This document shows positions 1-11,350 of a DNA stretch of 64,000 bases, in pieces. Origin of the DNA: Magnolia sinica (lineage: Eukaryota > Streptophyta > Magnoliopsida > Magnoliales > Magnoliaceae); NCBI RefSeq assembly GCF_029962835.1, contig NC_080582.1, forward strand, positions 17,802,032-17,866,031, in the 5' to 3' direction. Numbering within the stretch: the first letter of the stretch is position 1; each line of letters starts with the position of its first letter. The notes beneath the pieces are model-generated. The model was not told the origin of the DNA, made no database searches, and was given only the letters and a program-made list of their open reading frames with translations. The position numbers were made by a program, and so were the translations under genes.

Positions 1-554
1 AGGCAATCCACTTGTGAGAAATCATCCTGCTCATTCATTTTGCAAGCTCATTTTATGACATTAAACTAAAATGAGGTAGAGGCAATCCACTACAGTGATA
101 TATGAGTTTTATCCATACTGTCCATCTATTTTGCCGGATTATTTTAAGATATAAGCTCAAAATGAGTAAGTTAAAAGGCTTAAGTGGACCAGACATTAGG
201 AATTAAACATTTATACTTGAAAACTTATTTTTAACTTATTTATTTTACCGTGAAATTTATTATTATATTATTTTTTTTTTTTTTTTTGTTTTCCTTCATT
301 CAGGGCTACCTGACCTTGTGAACCAGTGGGATGAAAAATTAACATCACAGTGGTGCCTAAAAACGTATCAACTGTGAGTGTTGTTATCACCACTGCTTCC
401 TGTGGTGGTCCACTTTTCATTGGATCTTACTTCATTCTTGGGCACACGTCCTAGACAACGTATAAAAATGGATGGGCAACATCGATAAAAACCCACATAT
501 CATGGGCTCCGTACAGTCCCTGGATGGATTATCATCCTGACAGGACGCAATTAG

Positions 555-594
<40 letters not shown>

Positions 595-1645
595 ATGAAG
601 GTACCTCTTTACATTAACTTAATTAAGGAAGTAAGCTAATGAAAATTTAATTTAAAAAGGTGCCGGGATGTAAAAACTTATTACCGACGTACTAATTCGT
701 TAAAACCCAAGGATAAGCAAAGCAAAGAGGACGCGGATTGGGTGTTACCCCACCTGGATGTATGGATTTTGTCCATTCACTGTTGTAAGCAAAGCAAAGA
801 GGACGCGGATTGGGTTTTACCCCACCCAGATGTATGGATTTTGTCCATTCACTTTTCCATGTCATTTTAGGGTAGATGTAAGATCAACTAGCGCACGCCA
901 CTGAAAGAAGAGGCCGTGCAAATGAAACTTCCTAAGGCCTACGTTGGTATTTATTTGACATCCAGGCTATTTACAAGTATATATATGCCTCGATGAAAGG
1001 AAAATAAATTTATCAGCTTCATCCAAAAACTCTTAGGCCTCAAGAAGCTTTCAACGGTATCCCTTTAAAACCCACTGTGTGGTCCACTTAAGCCTTAGAT
1101 CATCTGCCCCTTTTTGGTGCAAATGATCTAAAATAATATGGAAAAATAGATGGACTGCCTGGATAGAAGTAATACATCACGGTGGCCCCTCACAGATTCA
1201 GCCTTTCCGGAGCTCGGTATGGGCTAAGTAGTGCCCAAACCTGGTACATGAAGAGGGGACGCGGATTTCCTGTAAAGCCTTGAACACGTAGTTCCATCTC
1301 AAGCAAGGTGGTGCCCACCGTGACGTTAGTGTGAAATCCATCCGTTCATCCATGTTTTGAGTTCATTATAATACATATGTTCCAAAATTACCTAGATTCA
1401 AGACTAATGTAAGCAACACAAGAGGGAAAACTGGGAAAGAAATGCCTAATGTTGAAAATTTCCTGGGCCACACCTTTATTTTTATATGCCATCCGAACCG
1501 ATTATTAGGTGTTCCCCACTGAAAACACAAATAACTTAGCCTTAAACAAAACTTTTGCAGCCATTTGAATATTTCAACTGTGGTCTTTCAATCCCCACCG
1601 TTTATTCTCGTTTGTGGCCGACTTAAGATCTGGTTTGTTTTTCCG
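1..1645. repeat. Segmental duplication, copy A (intergenic, MITE-rich)
   Basis: This noncoding stretch matches 37029-38640 nearly throughout. Both begin with AGGCAATCCACTTGTGAGAA and share the order of internal landmarks: a (TA)n tract, AACTAATGAAGGTACCTCT, a GGACGCGGATTGGG box and GGACGCGGATTTCCTG. It contains at least two degraded copies of the Mutator-like MITE core (about 96-520 and 820-1215). A short internal duplication (about 713-785 and 787-850, GCAAAGAGGACGCGGATTGGG) is present here but single in copy B. The other copy lies directly upstream of the NLR gene; here no NLR follows. No coding exon is seen. Confidence 0.8.
559..589. repeat. (TA)n microsatellite
   Basis: About 15 AT dinucleotides. 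The duplicate at about 37606-37628 has a shorter TA tract, so the repeat number changed after the duplication. Confidence 0.9.
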
Positions 1646-1788
1646 AGGCATGTCCTGAAGGAGAAATTTAGGACTGTTGATCTCACCTTTTATCCAGCTG
1701 TTTTTATGAAACAATACAATCTTTGTTTTGCAACTTAGACCTGCATGTGCGGAGACCGAATTCCAGGACGAAAATACCCCTCTCTTCA

Positions 1789-2850
1789 GGGAAACGGATT
1801 GGGTACTCCCCTGCCACCAGCCAATGGCAGATGGTGGGTCGTCTGTAGGCCGCACCATGATGTGGAAGCGGATTGCGTACTGAGAAACTCAGTACCCTTG
1901 GGGTACTGAGTAAACTGTGTGGGGTACACTGTTATTTATTTATTTTATCCACTCCTTTAATCCATGTTAACAGATAATTTTAGGGCTTGATCCAAAAAAT
2001 GATGCAAATTAAAATCTCAAGTGAACCACACCACAGGAAAGAGTTTGATTGAACCTCTAGCATTGAAAACTTTTTGGAGGCCAAAGAAGTTTTGGATCAA
2101 GCTGATGTTTGTGGTTTCTATTCATCCATGTCTTTGTGATCTTATGAACAGGTTGGATGACAAATAAAAATTATTTTAGACCCTAGGAAGGTTTCAATGG
2201 TGGAAATCATTATTCCACACTGTTTCCTGTGTAATGGTCCACTTAAGCTTTGGATTTACTTCGATTTTGGGATCAACATCTAAAATTAGCAGTAAAAATG
2301 GCTGGACGGGGTAAACCACATAAATTCACAGTGGGCCCACCTGAGTTTACTCAGTACAATAAAAGCGTTTTGAGTTAAAAGCGTACTGAGTAACTCAATA
2401 CGCAATCCGATTTCCCATGATGTATGCTTTCATCCATGATGTCCATATATTTTTCCACATCATTTAATGATACGTGACCAAAAATGAGGTATATCCAAAT
2501 CTCAAGTGTACCACATTACAGAAAAAGTGTTGAATGAGTGTTAGCCATTAGAAACCTTCAGGGGCCCACTGTGATGTTTGTGAGAAATCCTCCCCATCTA
2601 AGTTCATTCATAGGGTCACAAACACCTGGATGAAGAGGAAAAACAAATTTCATATGATCCAAAACTTTTGTAACCCTAAAAGGGTTTCAATGGTAGACGT
2701 TCAATTCCCCACTGCCTTTTACAGTGTGGTCCACTTGATAGTTAGATCTATCTTATTTTTCGTATCAAACTTAATATGAGCTCGCCAAATAGATGGACGG
2801 TTTGGATATAACACAGACCTCATGATGCGACCCACAAAAGCAACACAGCA
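1789..2850. mobile_element. Mutator-like MITE remnant carrying a second inserted MITE
   Basis: The left end (GGGAAACGGATTGGGTACTC at 1789) matches the terminal inverted repeat of the complete MITE at 38671-39214. The sequence runs to CCATGATGT at about 1860, is interrupted by a separate element to about 2409, and resumes with the family's usual continuation (ATGCTTTCATCCATGATGTCC). The right part, to about 2850, is the core seen at 3125-3560 in reverse. The matching outer right terminus was not found, so the outer copy is incomplete or recombined. No protein is encoded. Confidence 0.6.
1861..2409. mobile_element. Nested MITE with CGGATTGCGTACTGAG termini
   Basis: The ends are inverted: CGGATTGCGTACTGAG with an ACTCAGTAC follow-up at 1869-1895, and its complement at 2383-2409, with about 4 mismatches in 27. 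The interior has the family core of about 450 bp in both half-orientations. Flanks show a CCATGATGT duplication (about 9 bp) left and right, in keeping with a Mutator-type insertion. It sits inside another copy of the same broad family. No ORF of note. Confidence 0.65.
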
Positions 2851-3590
2851 AAAAAAAAAAAAAAAAAAAAAAAATAAGACGACCGCGGCACTGCCGTCCT
2901 TGCAGTTTGACTACGGCTACGGCAATGGTTATAATCTGTAGCCATAATGTATCGAAAATTACAGATTTTTTCGGCAAGCTCGCTAGACAGTTTTGGACTT
3001 TTTCGATAATATCGAAAGACCTTCGATATATCGAAGTTACGGTTATGGCTACAGTTATAATCCATGACTATAGGGTCTCACTGACCCTAACTCACTAGCT
3101 TTTTTTTTTTTTTTTTTTTTTTGTAATCGCCGCAGCATTTTGTGGGTTCCATTATGAGGTATGTGTTATATCCAAACCATCCATCTATTTGACGAGCTCG
3201 TATTAAGGCTTAAGACGAAAAATAAGACAGATCTAGCTATCAAGTGGACCACACTTTAAAAGGCAGTGGAGGATTGAACATCTACTATTGAAACCCTTTT
3301 AGGGGTCATATAAGTTTTGGATCATTATGAAATTTGTTTTTCCTCTTCATCCAGGTCTTTGTGACCTTATGAATAGATTGGATGGAAATATGTTATGGTG
3401 GGCCCTACAAAATTTTTAATGGTGAAAATCAATTTTCCCGTTGCTCTTTGTGGTGTGGTCCAATTGATCTTTGGATATGCTTCTTTTCTTTATATATAAT
3501 GCTCACAAATGATCTCGAGATATGGATGAACGTTGTGGATATGATAAATACATAACTGTGGGGCCCATGTAACTTTGATCGAGGCAAACA
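2430..3590. repeat. Large imperfect inverted repeat (MITE pair around a 200-bp core)
   Basis: 2460-2850 read in reverse matches 3115-3500: the same landmarks (CTCTTCATCCAGGTCTTTGTGACC, GGACCACAC, CCGTCCATCTATTTG, AGGTCTGTGTTATATCC) appear in mirror order. Between the arms, at 2870-3090, lies a separate segment bounded by poly-A and poly-T tracts. The single-arm equivalent at 11605-12270 shows that the core and one arm also occur together elsewhere. Transcription through it would give a hairpin of several hundred base pairs. Confidence 0.7.
2870..3090. repeat. About 200-bp repeat with GTAGCC palindromes (copy 1)
   Basis: Matches 11605-11805 in the opposite orientation. Shared features are GACCGCGGCACTGCCG at one end, the motif GGCTACGGTTATAATCC in inverted copies near both ends, and a TTCGATATATCGAAG palindrome-like centre. 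It is probably a small nonautonomous DNA element; the family is not recognised. It is flanked by A and T homopolymers of 20 bases or more. Confidence 0.55.
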
Positions 3591-3950
3591 TGAAATTGAG
3601 CTGGGCAAACTAGAAATTGAGCGAGACAAACTGAAAATTGAGCAGGACAAACTGGAAATTGAGCTGGCCAAACTGAAAATTGAGCGGGGCAAACTTGAAA
3701 TTGAGCGGGACAAACTGGAAATTGAGCGGGACAAACTGAAAATTGAGCGGAACAAACTGGAAATTGAGTGAGCCAAACTAAAAATCGAGCGGGCCAAATT
3801 AGAAATTGAGCGGGACAAACTGAAAATCTAGTGGGACAAACTGGAAATTGAGGGGGCCAAACTGGAAATTGAGCGGGCCTAACTGGAAATTGAGCGAACC
3901 TAACTGGAAATTGAGCGAGACAAACTGAAAATTGAGCGGGACAAACTGAG
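3581..3950. repeat. 21-bp minisatellite array, forward orientation
   Basis: Seventeen to eighteen degenerate copies of a 21-bp unit (consensus GACAAACTGGAAATTGAGCG plus one base). The unit is a multiple of three and one plus-strand frame reads as charged heptads (DKLEIER), but stops interrupt it and no start, intron or flanking exon makes it a credible gene. The array begins abruptly inside a MITE copy; the equivalent MITE at 12268 lacks it. A reverse-oriented array of the same unit lies about 590 bp away. Confidence 0.9.
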
Positions 3951-4538
3951 ATCGTTCCAATATGACCCAAATCCAATAGCTATAATCCTGCTTGTCCTGT
4001 TACAATACATCAATGACCCGTTGTAGCTGACCCCATTTTAAGATTGGGATGTTGACATGCTTAGATCTTGGTCGTTTTAATATTGGGTGTTACATATTCG
4101 CAAATCAAATTGATTGGGTCGTGAAATAGACTTGACCCTTATAGTTAATCTTTGTATGCGTGGGTCGCCACGTAAGGAGATAGAGATGGCTTTCTAGGGC
4201 AGGTGGGGCATATGTTTTATACCCATCTGATGAATGGTTGCCATCTCCCACGTGTTTCATCACAGTGGAGGAGGAATCATGTGATGATTAGAACACATCT
4301 TTCGACGGTATAAACCATCTTTCATTTTAAATAAATGAAGCACATAATTCGTTAATCCAGACTGTTGGTTTGTTGTGTCCAATGGTGGATAGAGCAGGTC
4401 CTAGAAAACCTGTCATTTGAACCTCCCAACTACCAATATCTAAACCTTTATTCTTTTTCAGTTGAATGTGAACCGTCTATGGTAAACCAAAATGAAAAAG
4501 CTAATATTGTCTTATCACGTAAAATTTTGACACGTAGT
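3951..4538. other. Spacer between inverted minisatellite arrays
   Basis: Unique-looking AT-moderate sequence with no coding potential and no match to other parts of the window that I can see. With both arrays it may form one element whose inverted ends are made of tandem subrepeats, a foldback-like structure. Confidence 0.4.
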
Positions 4539-4735
4539 CCAATTTGGCCTGCTAAATTTTCAGTTTGTCCCGCTCAATTTCCAGTTTAGCCCGCTCAATT
4601 TCCAGTTTGTCCCGCTCAATTTCCAGTTTGGCCCGCTTAATTTCTAGTTTGTCTCGCTCAATTTCCAATTTAGCCATCTCAATTTTCAATTTGACCACGA
4701 AGTGATTGAAATTGACCACGAAGTGAATGAAATGG
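4539..4735. repeat. 21-bp minisatellite array, reverse orientation
   Basis: Seven to eight copies of the complement of the 3581-3950 unit (TTTCCAGTTTGTCCCGCTCAA), followed at 4691-4733 by two copies of a different 21-bp unit (TTGACCACGAAGTGATTGAAA type). The shared 21-bp period suggests expansion from one ancestral repetitive tract. Confidence 0.88.
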
Positions 4736-4826
4736 ATTTTCCACCATCGACCCAATGGAATCTTGGAAAATAACTAGGTTGGTTGGCTAAATTAGCTTCT
4801 CCTACCCCAAAATCATATGTGGTACG

Positions 4827-4840
4827 TTAAGTAAAGCATT
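4827..4840. repeat. LINE target-site duplication, 3' side
   Basis: TTAAGTAAAGCATT directly abuts the oligo-T (poly-A of the minus-strand LINE) and is repeated at 11446-11459. One base further out the match continues as TAC(G/A), typical of an imperfectly bounded LINE duplication. Confidence 0.85.
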
Positions 4841-5084
4841 TTTTTTTGGATAAAATCTTTGATGATATATTCATTGATCAACGGCTGGAACCGACTGTAC
4901 AAATTCGGGAGGGCCAAGAACGAGGCCCTCCTATCATGTGAGCACAAACAAAGAAAGGGAAAAAGTGGGAGCTATGATTGACGCAGAGCACTAAGCCCAA
5001 CTTTGTCCAAGAACAAAAGGCCCTTGATGTGGCGTGGAAGATCGACTCGGCTCATGAAGACTATGTTGGACTGGGCCGCGCTGC

Positions 5085-8000
5085 CTAGACGAGCCAGGCC
5101 ATCCGCCACAGAGTTGGCTTCCCTAGGCGTGTGAATAATTTTGAGATGAAGGCCGTGAGCGAGATGGGAGATTCTAGCCTTCCAGTACCAAATTGGCCAG
5201 AGAGAGAAGCGGAGCTTACAAGAGCTTTCACCACAATCATGGAGTTGCTAGTCAGCAAAATGTTAAAGAATCCCAACTGGTGCGCCAACATGAGTGCATC
5301 CAAAACAGCTCTCGATTCAGCCCTAGAATTAGTGCCATTCCCGTAGCCGTGGAAAAAGCCAAAGAGGAAATTCCTAGATTCATCTCTTTCAACACCACCG
5401 CCTCCCGAGGGTCCTAGATTGCCCCGAGAAGACCTATCCACGTTCAGCTTGATCCAACCCGAAGGGGGCCTGCACCATTTAACGATGGAAATCTTCGGTT
5501 ATCTGGATTGAGGAGTTGGAACGTTCCAGCTATTGTTCATGGAAATTACCGAAGAGAGGAGCTTTTTTGGAGCAGGCAACAACGGGCTGAGTCGCTACGC
5601 CCAATGGAGGATACGAAAGATAATAGTGGCAATCCTGATAGAAGTGTTCTCAAAGTGGCTGGAGTTTCTGGCTTGCCATAATTCCTAGAAAATGAAGAAG
5701 GGAATCAGACCTTTAAGGGGCGAGGATGATGAAGAGGAAGCGTTCCACCAAAGGATGACCCAGGCCGAAGGCGAGTGAGGTAGGGGGTGGGGGATCCCGC
5801 AATCCCGACGAAAGCGCTCCCACACTTGGCTGGCGAAGGAACCAGTGGCAAAAAGACGGGTCATCGATTCGTAGTCCGGGCGGGCGGGCGGGGAACAGCA
5901 AGAGCACATAGATGCTAGACTAATCCCTTTAGCTTGGATATTGGCGTCCAACGGGACTGCATCGTGGAGGATCTTCTAGGTGAAGAGGGAAAGTTTAGGA
6001 GGGAGTTTGGGGTGCCACACCCAGTTGGCCCAGGTGGGCATAGGGGCGAAGGATCTGATGCATTGCCAGGCCAAGGCAACCGAAAGTTCGTCGTTGCCCG
6101 CTGCAATCCAGATGCGTCTATCGGCACAATCAGTCGAACAAAAACCTTCTGCTGAGATGTGATCAACCACCGCCTGAGGGAGGACACGTAAGGCTTTGGC
6201 TTGGTCGAGCCAGCCCGATGGACCAATGCAATCTCGGACAGTGGCAGCGAGCGGTTCCTGCAAGTACAGACGCAGGTCCCACAAGGGCTTGAGCCCTGTC
6301 CAATCTTCCGTCCAGAAGTTAATCGAGCCACACCCAATCAACCATCTGGATTTACTCCTCAATAGGGGAAAGGCAGCCCTTATTCGTTTCCAAATCGGCG
6401 CAACATTAGAGCTTGCAGACGCAGCAGGTGGCTGTTGGACGTGCCCTTCCAGAAAATCTGGAGCATACTTCGCACTTACGAACTTACACCAGCAACTTTT
6501 ACACCTCAGAACAGAACCGTCCAAGCAAGCTTAAGGCGGGAGGTGTACATCACCGATCTTAGCGACCGCAAGCCTAGGCCACCTTCGGATTTGGGCAGGA
6601 GGAGACTTATCCAGCTTCGCCAATGGAATTTCTTTTTCGGCCCCGCGAAGCCCCTAAAGAAATCTGCAAACATTTTTTTTAGCGGAGCAAGGACACTAAA
6701 AGGAACCTCTGTTGCTGCCAATGAGTGAATGAGGATGCTATTTAGAACGTGGGTGATGAGGGTGAGTCTACCAGCCTGGGACAAAATGCGATTTTGCCAC
6801 AGGTTAATCCTGGCCTGGATTTTTTCAATCAGCCCCTGAAAGTGGCTTCTCTTCGGCTTCCCATGAAAAATGGGGACACCCAGATAGGAAAAGGGGGGTT
6901 GCTTTTTGGAGAAACTAAGACTTTGCTCAGCTTGCCTACATATGGAAGAGGGCATGGAGGATGGAGCAATGAAAAAGTTTTTCAACGTATTAATTTTCTG
7001 ACCCGAGCATCTTTCGTAGTTGTCCAAGAACTTCTTGAGGTGTAGTAGAGACCTAGCGGAGCCATTGATGAAGAGGATCGTGTCGTCAACGAACTGGAGG
7101 TGGGAGATGATTGGGCAGTTCGGACGCGTCTTGAAGGGCTGACACACCCTGGAGGACACCAACCAATGGAAACCAGGACTAAGCCCTTCAGTCGCAAGGA
7201 TGAAAAGGCTTGGGGAGATAGGATCCCCCTGTCTCAGGCCTCTAGTGGAGTGAAAAAAGCCCGCCGCCTCGCCATTTATAAGGACCGAAAACCAGCATTC
7301 TGACCAGCACCTCTCAACTAGCTGGATCCATTTCTTATGGAAGTCGAACCTCTTTAGGACCTCTGAAAGGAATTGCTAATTAAGTTTGTTGTAGGCCTTT
7401 TTCATGTCAAATTTAATGAGCAAGTTTCCACCCCGAACTTCTTATTGATATCCCTGAAAATTTCCTATGCCAGAATGCAACTCTCTGCCATGGATTGCCC
7501 CTACACAAACGCCGCTTGCTCTATGGAAACAATACCAAGGAGAATAACACCCAGTCTAACAGCTATGATGCGCGAAAATTTTTTATACAAGCAATTACAT
7601 AGGCTAATTGGACGATAATCAGAGAAAGAAGCTGGAGCACTTATCTTGGGGATAAGGCAGATCAGCGATGCAGTAAGGGCATGAGGGAGAGGAGCTCCAC
7701 TGAAGAAAAATTTTTCCGCCATGAGGAGGTCTTGGCGGATGATGGCCAGCACGACTGGAAGAAAGCTGCCAAGAATCCATTCGGGCTAGCTGCACCGTCC
7801 GGCGGAATGGCATGGACGGCTTGAAGCAGTTCCTCATAGGAAGGCTCTACCATCAAGTTGGTGTTATCTTGGGCTGACACAATGTTCAGGATGGTGGTCA
7901 GGAAGTCTCCTAGGTGCGGGTTGCCATCCTCCTTTAAGAGCTGAAAGTGGAGATTGCCTCTTCTTTGATGTCAGGGATGTTGGTCAGCATAGTGCCGTTC

Positions 8001-9145
8001 GCACGCTTAATCAAGTGAATTGCAGCTCTTCTAGCATTATCGTTCGCAATAGAGTGGAAGAATTTAGTGTTTCGGTCCCCATCTTCTAGCCAATGGGCCC
8101 GCGATTTCTGTTTCCAAAATATTTCTTCAAAGCTTTCAAGGCGAGAGAGGGAGACTCGAAGCTTTTAGATTTCCTATTGGGCTTCCGGGGAAGGGGCGTC
8201 AAATGCCACCACTTCGGCACGGCTGAGGTCCGACACAGTTGATTGGATTTGGCTGAAGATGTTCCCAAAGGTGACCTTGTTCCAGTGTTTAAGAGCAAGC
8301 TTAACAGCCTTAAACTTGGCGATGAAAATTTGGATCAGGTTCCCTATCGCAGCCGTAAACCAAACATCTTGGATAAGATTATGAAAGCCACTATGAGAGC
8401 ACCACATACGTTGAAACCGAAAGGCCTTGGGACCCTGAGGATGGGGCTCAGGAAAAATCAGAAGTAGAGGCACATGGTCTGAATTATGTCTAGGCAGGTG
8501 GTTAACATGAAAGGATGGGAATGATTGCAGCCATTGAGAGTTGCAACAAACTCTGTCTAGTCTGGCCCAAACCCTAGGATGACTCGATTGGCTACTACCC
8601 AAAGTGAAGCGATTGCCAGAGAATAACGCATCAGACAGGCCTACGGAAGCCAAGAGATCCACAAAATCAGCCACACTCCTGGCATCAAACAAAGGCAAAC
8701 CCAGTCTTTCAGATTGCGAAGTAATGGCGTTGAAGTCACCGCCGACAGCCCAAGGGGAGTGACACCCCACACTAAACAGGGACAGATCTTCCCAAAGCTT
8801 TTTTCTCAAGATCTGGGAGCATTTTGTGTACACAAAGGTGATGAACATCTTCTCGGGAGGTTGGCTGAGGGAGACCTCGATGGTGAGCATCTGGTCCAAT
8901 GTGACCAGGGTCTTGGGAGAGAGGAAAGACTACCAGAAGATCTAGATTTTGCCACCTTAAGTGGCGTTGGAGCAGGAGGAGTGGAACCCCAGCTTGAGCC
9001 CTGTGCTGACTCTCTTCTCGTCCTTAAGCATCGGTTCAAGGATGGCTAGCATCACGGGATTGTGGTGCCTGATCAACCTTTTCAGAGTTTTAATCGTGGG
9101 AGAATTCCCCACCCACCGCGCATTCCAAACGAGGATGTTAAGCAT
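5085..9145 (-). pseudogene. LINE ORF2: endonuclease - reverse transcriptase - RNase H
   Basis: Endonuclease pieces at 8957-9145 (ILVWNAR, then ILEP) and 8174-8899 (GGDFNAI, ARLDRV, NSDHVPLLL) give the APE-type catalytic set. Reverse-transcriptase pieces are at 7501-7880 (LIPKI, DYRPISLCN) and 6506-7162, with FVDD in place of the usual FADD box. A zinc-binding region follows at 5915-6524 (WVWHPKLPPKLSLFTWK type), and an RNase H piece at 5085-5441 (GGGGVERDE, NSRAESRAVLDAL). The pieces lie in at least six frame segments with internal stops, so no functional product is expected. The protein nicks target DNA and primes reverse transcription there. Confidence 0.88.
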
Positions 9146-9551
9146 TGATCACCTTTAGAGAAGCCTCGCCCCGTTTCTTTAATGTACATAGTCTGCCATT
9201 CCAGGTTACCTCAGCAACTCTGTAAGTCCTCTTCACCCTCTGTTTCGGTTGCTCTAATACTATTTCTTTCATGTTCATTGTGCTCAGAAGTAGCCCTTCT
9301 TCCCGCTCTTAGCTTCCATTGATGTGTGGCTTGAGCTCTCGGGGAGTAGACAGGCTGATACCCCTCCAAGCCCCTTGAATGGAAGCTTCTTGGAGCTGCT
9401 CTGAGGGGTTAGATGCTACTAAGAAGAGTGTGTCCTAGGAGGGCAAAGGCAGGTGGCTGTGCTGGTGGGAGGAAGGAAGGCTAAAGAGAGGTTGCTAACA
9501 AGCTAGGCTAGTTGGTTGTGACAACAGTAGGATCTGGGAGGGGGACTATTG

Positions 9552-11309
9552 CTAGAAATAGGGGGATAAATTGATTGCCAGGCGGCCCCCTTCAATCGAT
9601 CGTTTCTTGATTTTCGTCTCATTCCAAGCATCCACTTGAGCATCATCTAAGTCATCAACAAAGTTGGGTCCTTTTAGGGGACTACAACCCTCTGAGAGGG
9701 CTTTCCTAGATTGGAGATGGGCGTGAGGTTGAGGGCTGTGAAGCAGGGAATCAAGGTTCAGCTGATTTGGAGGGGGTGGGATGGGTGTCTGAGATGTGGG
9801 TTGGTGAGGGTATAGGCAAGGGAGGGGTGTCTGAGATGTGGGATGATGAGGATATAGGCAAGGGAGGGGTAAATGTGACACAGATATAGGGGGCTGCGTC
9901 GCAGGCTGGTCTAGAGGGCCTTCGTTCAGCTGGAGGAGGCTAGGTACAGGGCAAAGAAGGGCTAGCAGTGGGCCTGGAGGAAGCGAGATAGGTGGTGGTG
10001 GGAGGGAGGTGGGCAGGCCTGGGTCAGGATGTTGGGGAGCTTGAAAGGGGAAGGTCTGCTCGGCCCAAACCCTAGTGGAAGCAGGCTTGGGAAGGGGTGG
10101 AGGTGAGGTGGGCAAGTGGTCAGGTGGGGCAGGGTATGAAGCCGCCTCAGATGAGGGCTAAATGATGAAGAGTTTACCTGCTACTTGGAGACCTTTGGGG
10201 GACTGTGTATTCACCCCTGGCTAAATGAAGACACAGAGTCTCACAGATTCTTAAGGAGGCCCCGTGAGGGCGTTTCTATCTATTTCTACCACTTCGCCAA
10301 ACAAGCTCCCGAGGTCCCGAAAGACGGATTCCAGCCAGGCATGGGCTGGGATACCTCGTAGCATAATCCATGTACTTTGGGACTGGGGGATGGATGTGGG
10401 AGACCAGGGGTCGACATTGAGGATGCCCATCTGCAAATGTAGCTTGGTGTCTGAGAAGAAGGAACTGAGGGCTGATCTATCTGAGAAGCCAAAGAGGAAC
10501 ATATCCTTGAAGATTTTGGAGATTAACACACTTTCGGCTCTATAGATTGCTCGGAGGAGAGCCTATTTGAGGTGCAAGATCTGGACATCTAAATTAATAG
10601 CTTGGGCTACCAAAGTGAGTTTGAGCTCCCTCTGCTTTTTCTCCACACCTACGTTGTCTGCAATCACAAGCCAGTTGGGAGTGGCATTTACACAAACACC
10701 TGATCTGCCTCCATTGATTTCCATCTGTTGAGAAGTAACAGGGGTGGCAGGGATTGGAAGGGCAATGTTCCCTTCTTTTGCTCTTGCTGATCCAAGAGTG
10801 ATGTTGGCATTTCGCTGGGCACCCACTGCAACATTTTGACGAACATCCTCTGGGCAGGTGTGTTCTCCTCCACTAACAACAACAGTGGAATACTTCCTCC
10901 CGTCTCTTCTGTTTTGGGTGATGGGAATTGGAGCTGCTGGGTTGTGATTAGGCAGGTTGGGGTGCCTTTCTGAGTCCGATTGTCGCCATGACTTTGCTAT
11001 CTGAACAGTGATTATCCTGCCATCCACCCTTCTGCCGTCTAAAATGTCAAGAGCTGCTTTGGCATCTGATTCATACATGAATCTTATGAATCCGTATCCC
11101 TTCGATCTTCTCAACCCAGGGTTTGAAGGGATAAAAACATCTACTATCTTGCCATACCTTCCAAAAATCCTGTGAATATCCTCCACCGATGTGTCGAACG
11201 TGATGTTACCCACGAACAGCGTGTGAAGATGTTTGCGGGCCTCCTTCGATCGGACCTCCTGCCAGTCGGCGTCGGTAGGCTGTTGATCGGACCTCCTGCC
11301 AGTCGTCAT
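9552..11309 (-). pseudogene. LINE ORF1: RRM protein with DUF4283-like and proline-rich parts
   Basis: The ATG at 11309 opens a 248-codon frame with an RNA-recognition motif at about residues 30-105: RNP2 LFVGNI and RNP1 KGYGFIRF are both present. The next piece (10251-10529) contains WIMLRGIPAHAW and a GEVVEIDR ending, matching the DUF4283 domain of plant retroelement ORF1/gag proteins. The third piece (9552-10115) is proline-rich. Different frames separate them, so at least two frame changes have occurred. The family role is to bind LINE RNA in a ribonucleoprotein. A 36-bp near-tandem duplication (GATCGGACCTCCTGCCAGTCG at 11251 and 11287) covers the first codons. Confidence 0.8.
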
Positions 11310-11350
11310 CCAGGCGTCTTCAAATTATCCAGGTGTCGGCAAGCTGTTTT

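Larger units (their letters stand above)
4841..11350 (-). mobile_element. L1-type LINE (non-LTR retrotransposon), nearly full length, inactive
   Basis: A 6.5-kb minus-strand element. Its 3' end is a short poly-A (T-run at 4839-4847) and its 5' end lies just before the hairpin at 11351. In transcription order it carries ORF1 (RRM, then a DUF4283-like segment, then a proline-rich tail) and ORF2 (APE-type endonuclease, reverse transcriptase, zinc-binding region, RNase H). That order is typical of plant L1 elements with an RNase H. Both ORFs are split among frames by many indels and stops, so it is dead. A 14-bp target-site duplication flanks it. The 5' untranslated part is only some 40 bp, so slight 5' truncation is possible. 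Confidence 0.92.

Noticed and set aside
3429-3976. Two overlapping minus-strand frames of 129 and 157 codons rich in Ser/Arg or Pro/Ala/Gln
   Set aside because: They are translations of the 21-bp minisatellite, which stays open because its period is a multiple of three.
8714-9049. Plus-strand frames across the LINE (for example 111 codons)
   Set aside because: Antisense shadows of the minus-strand endonuclease.
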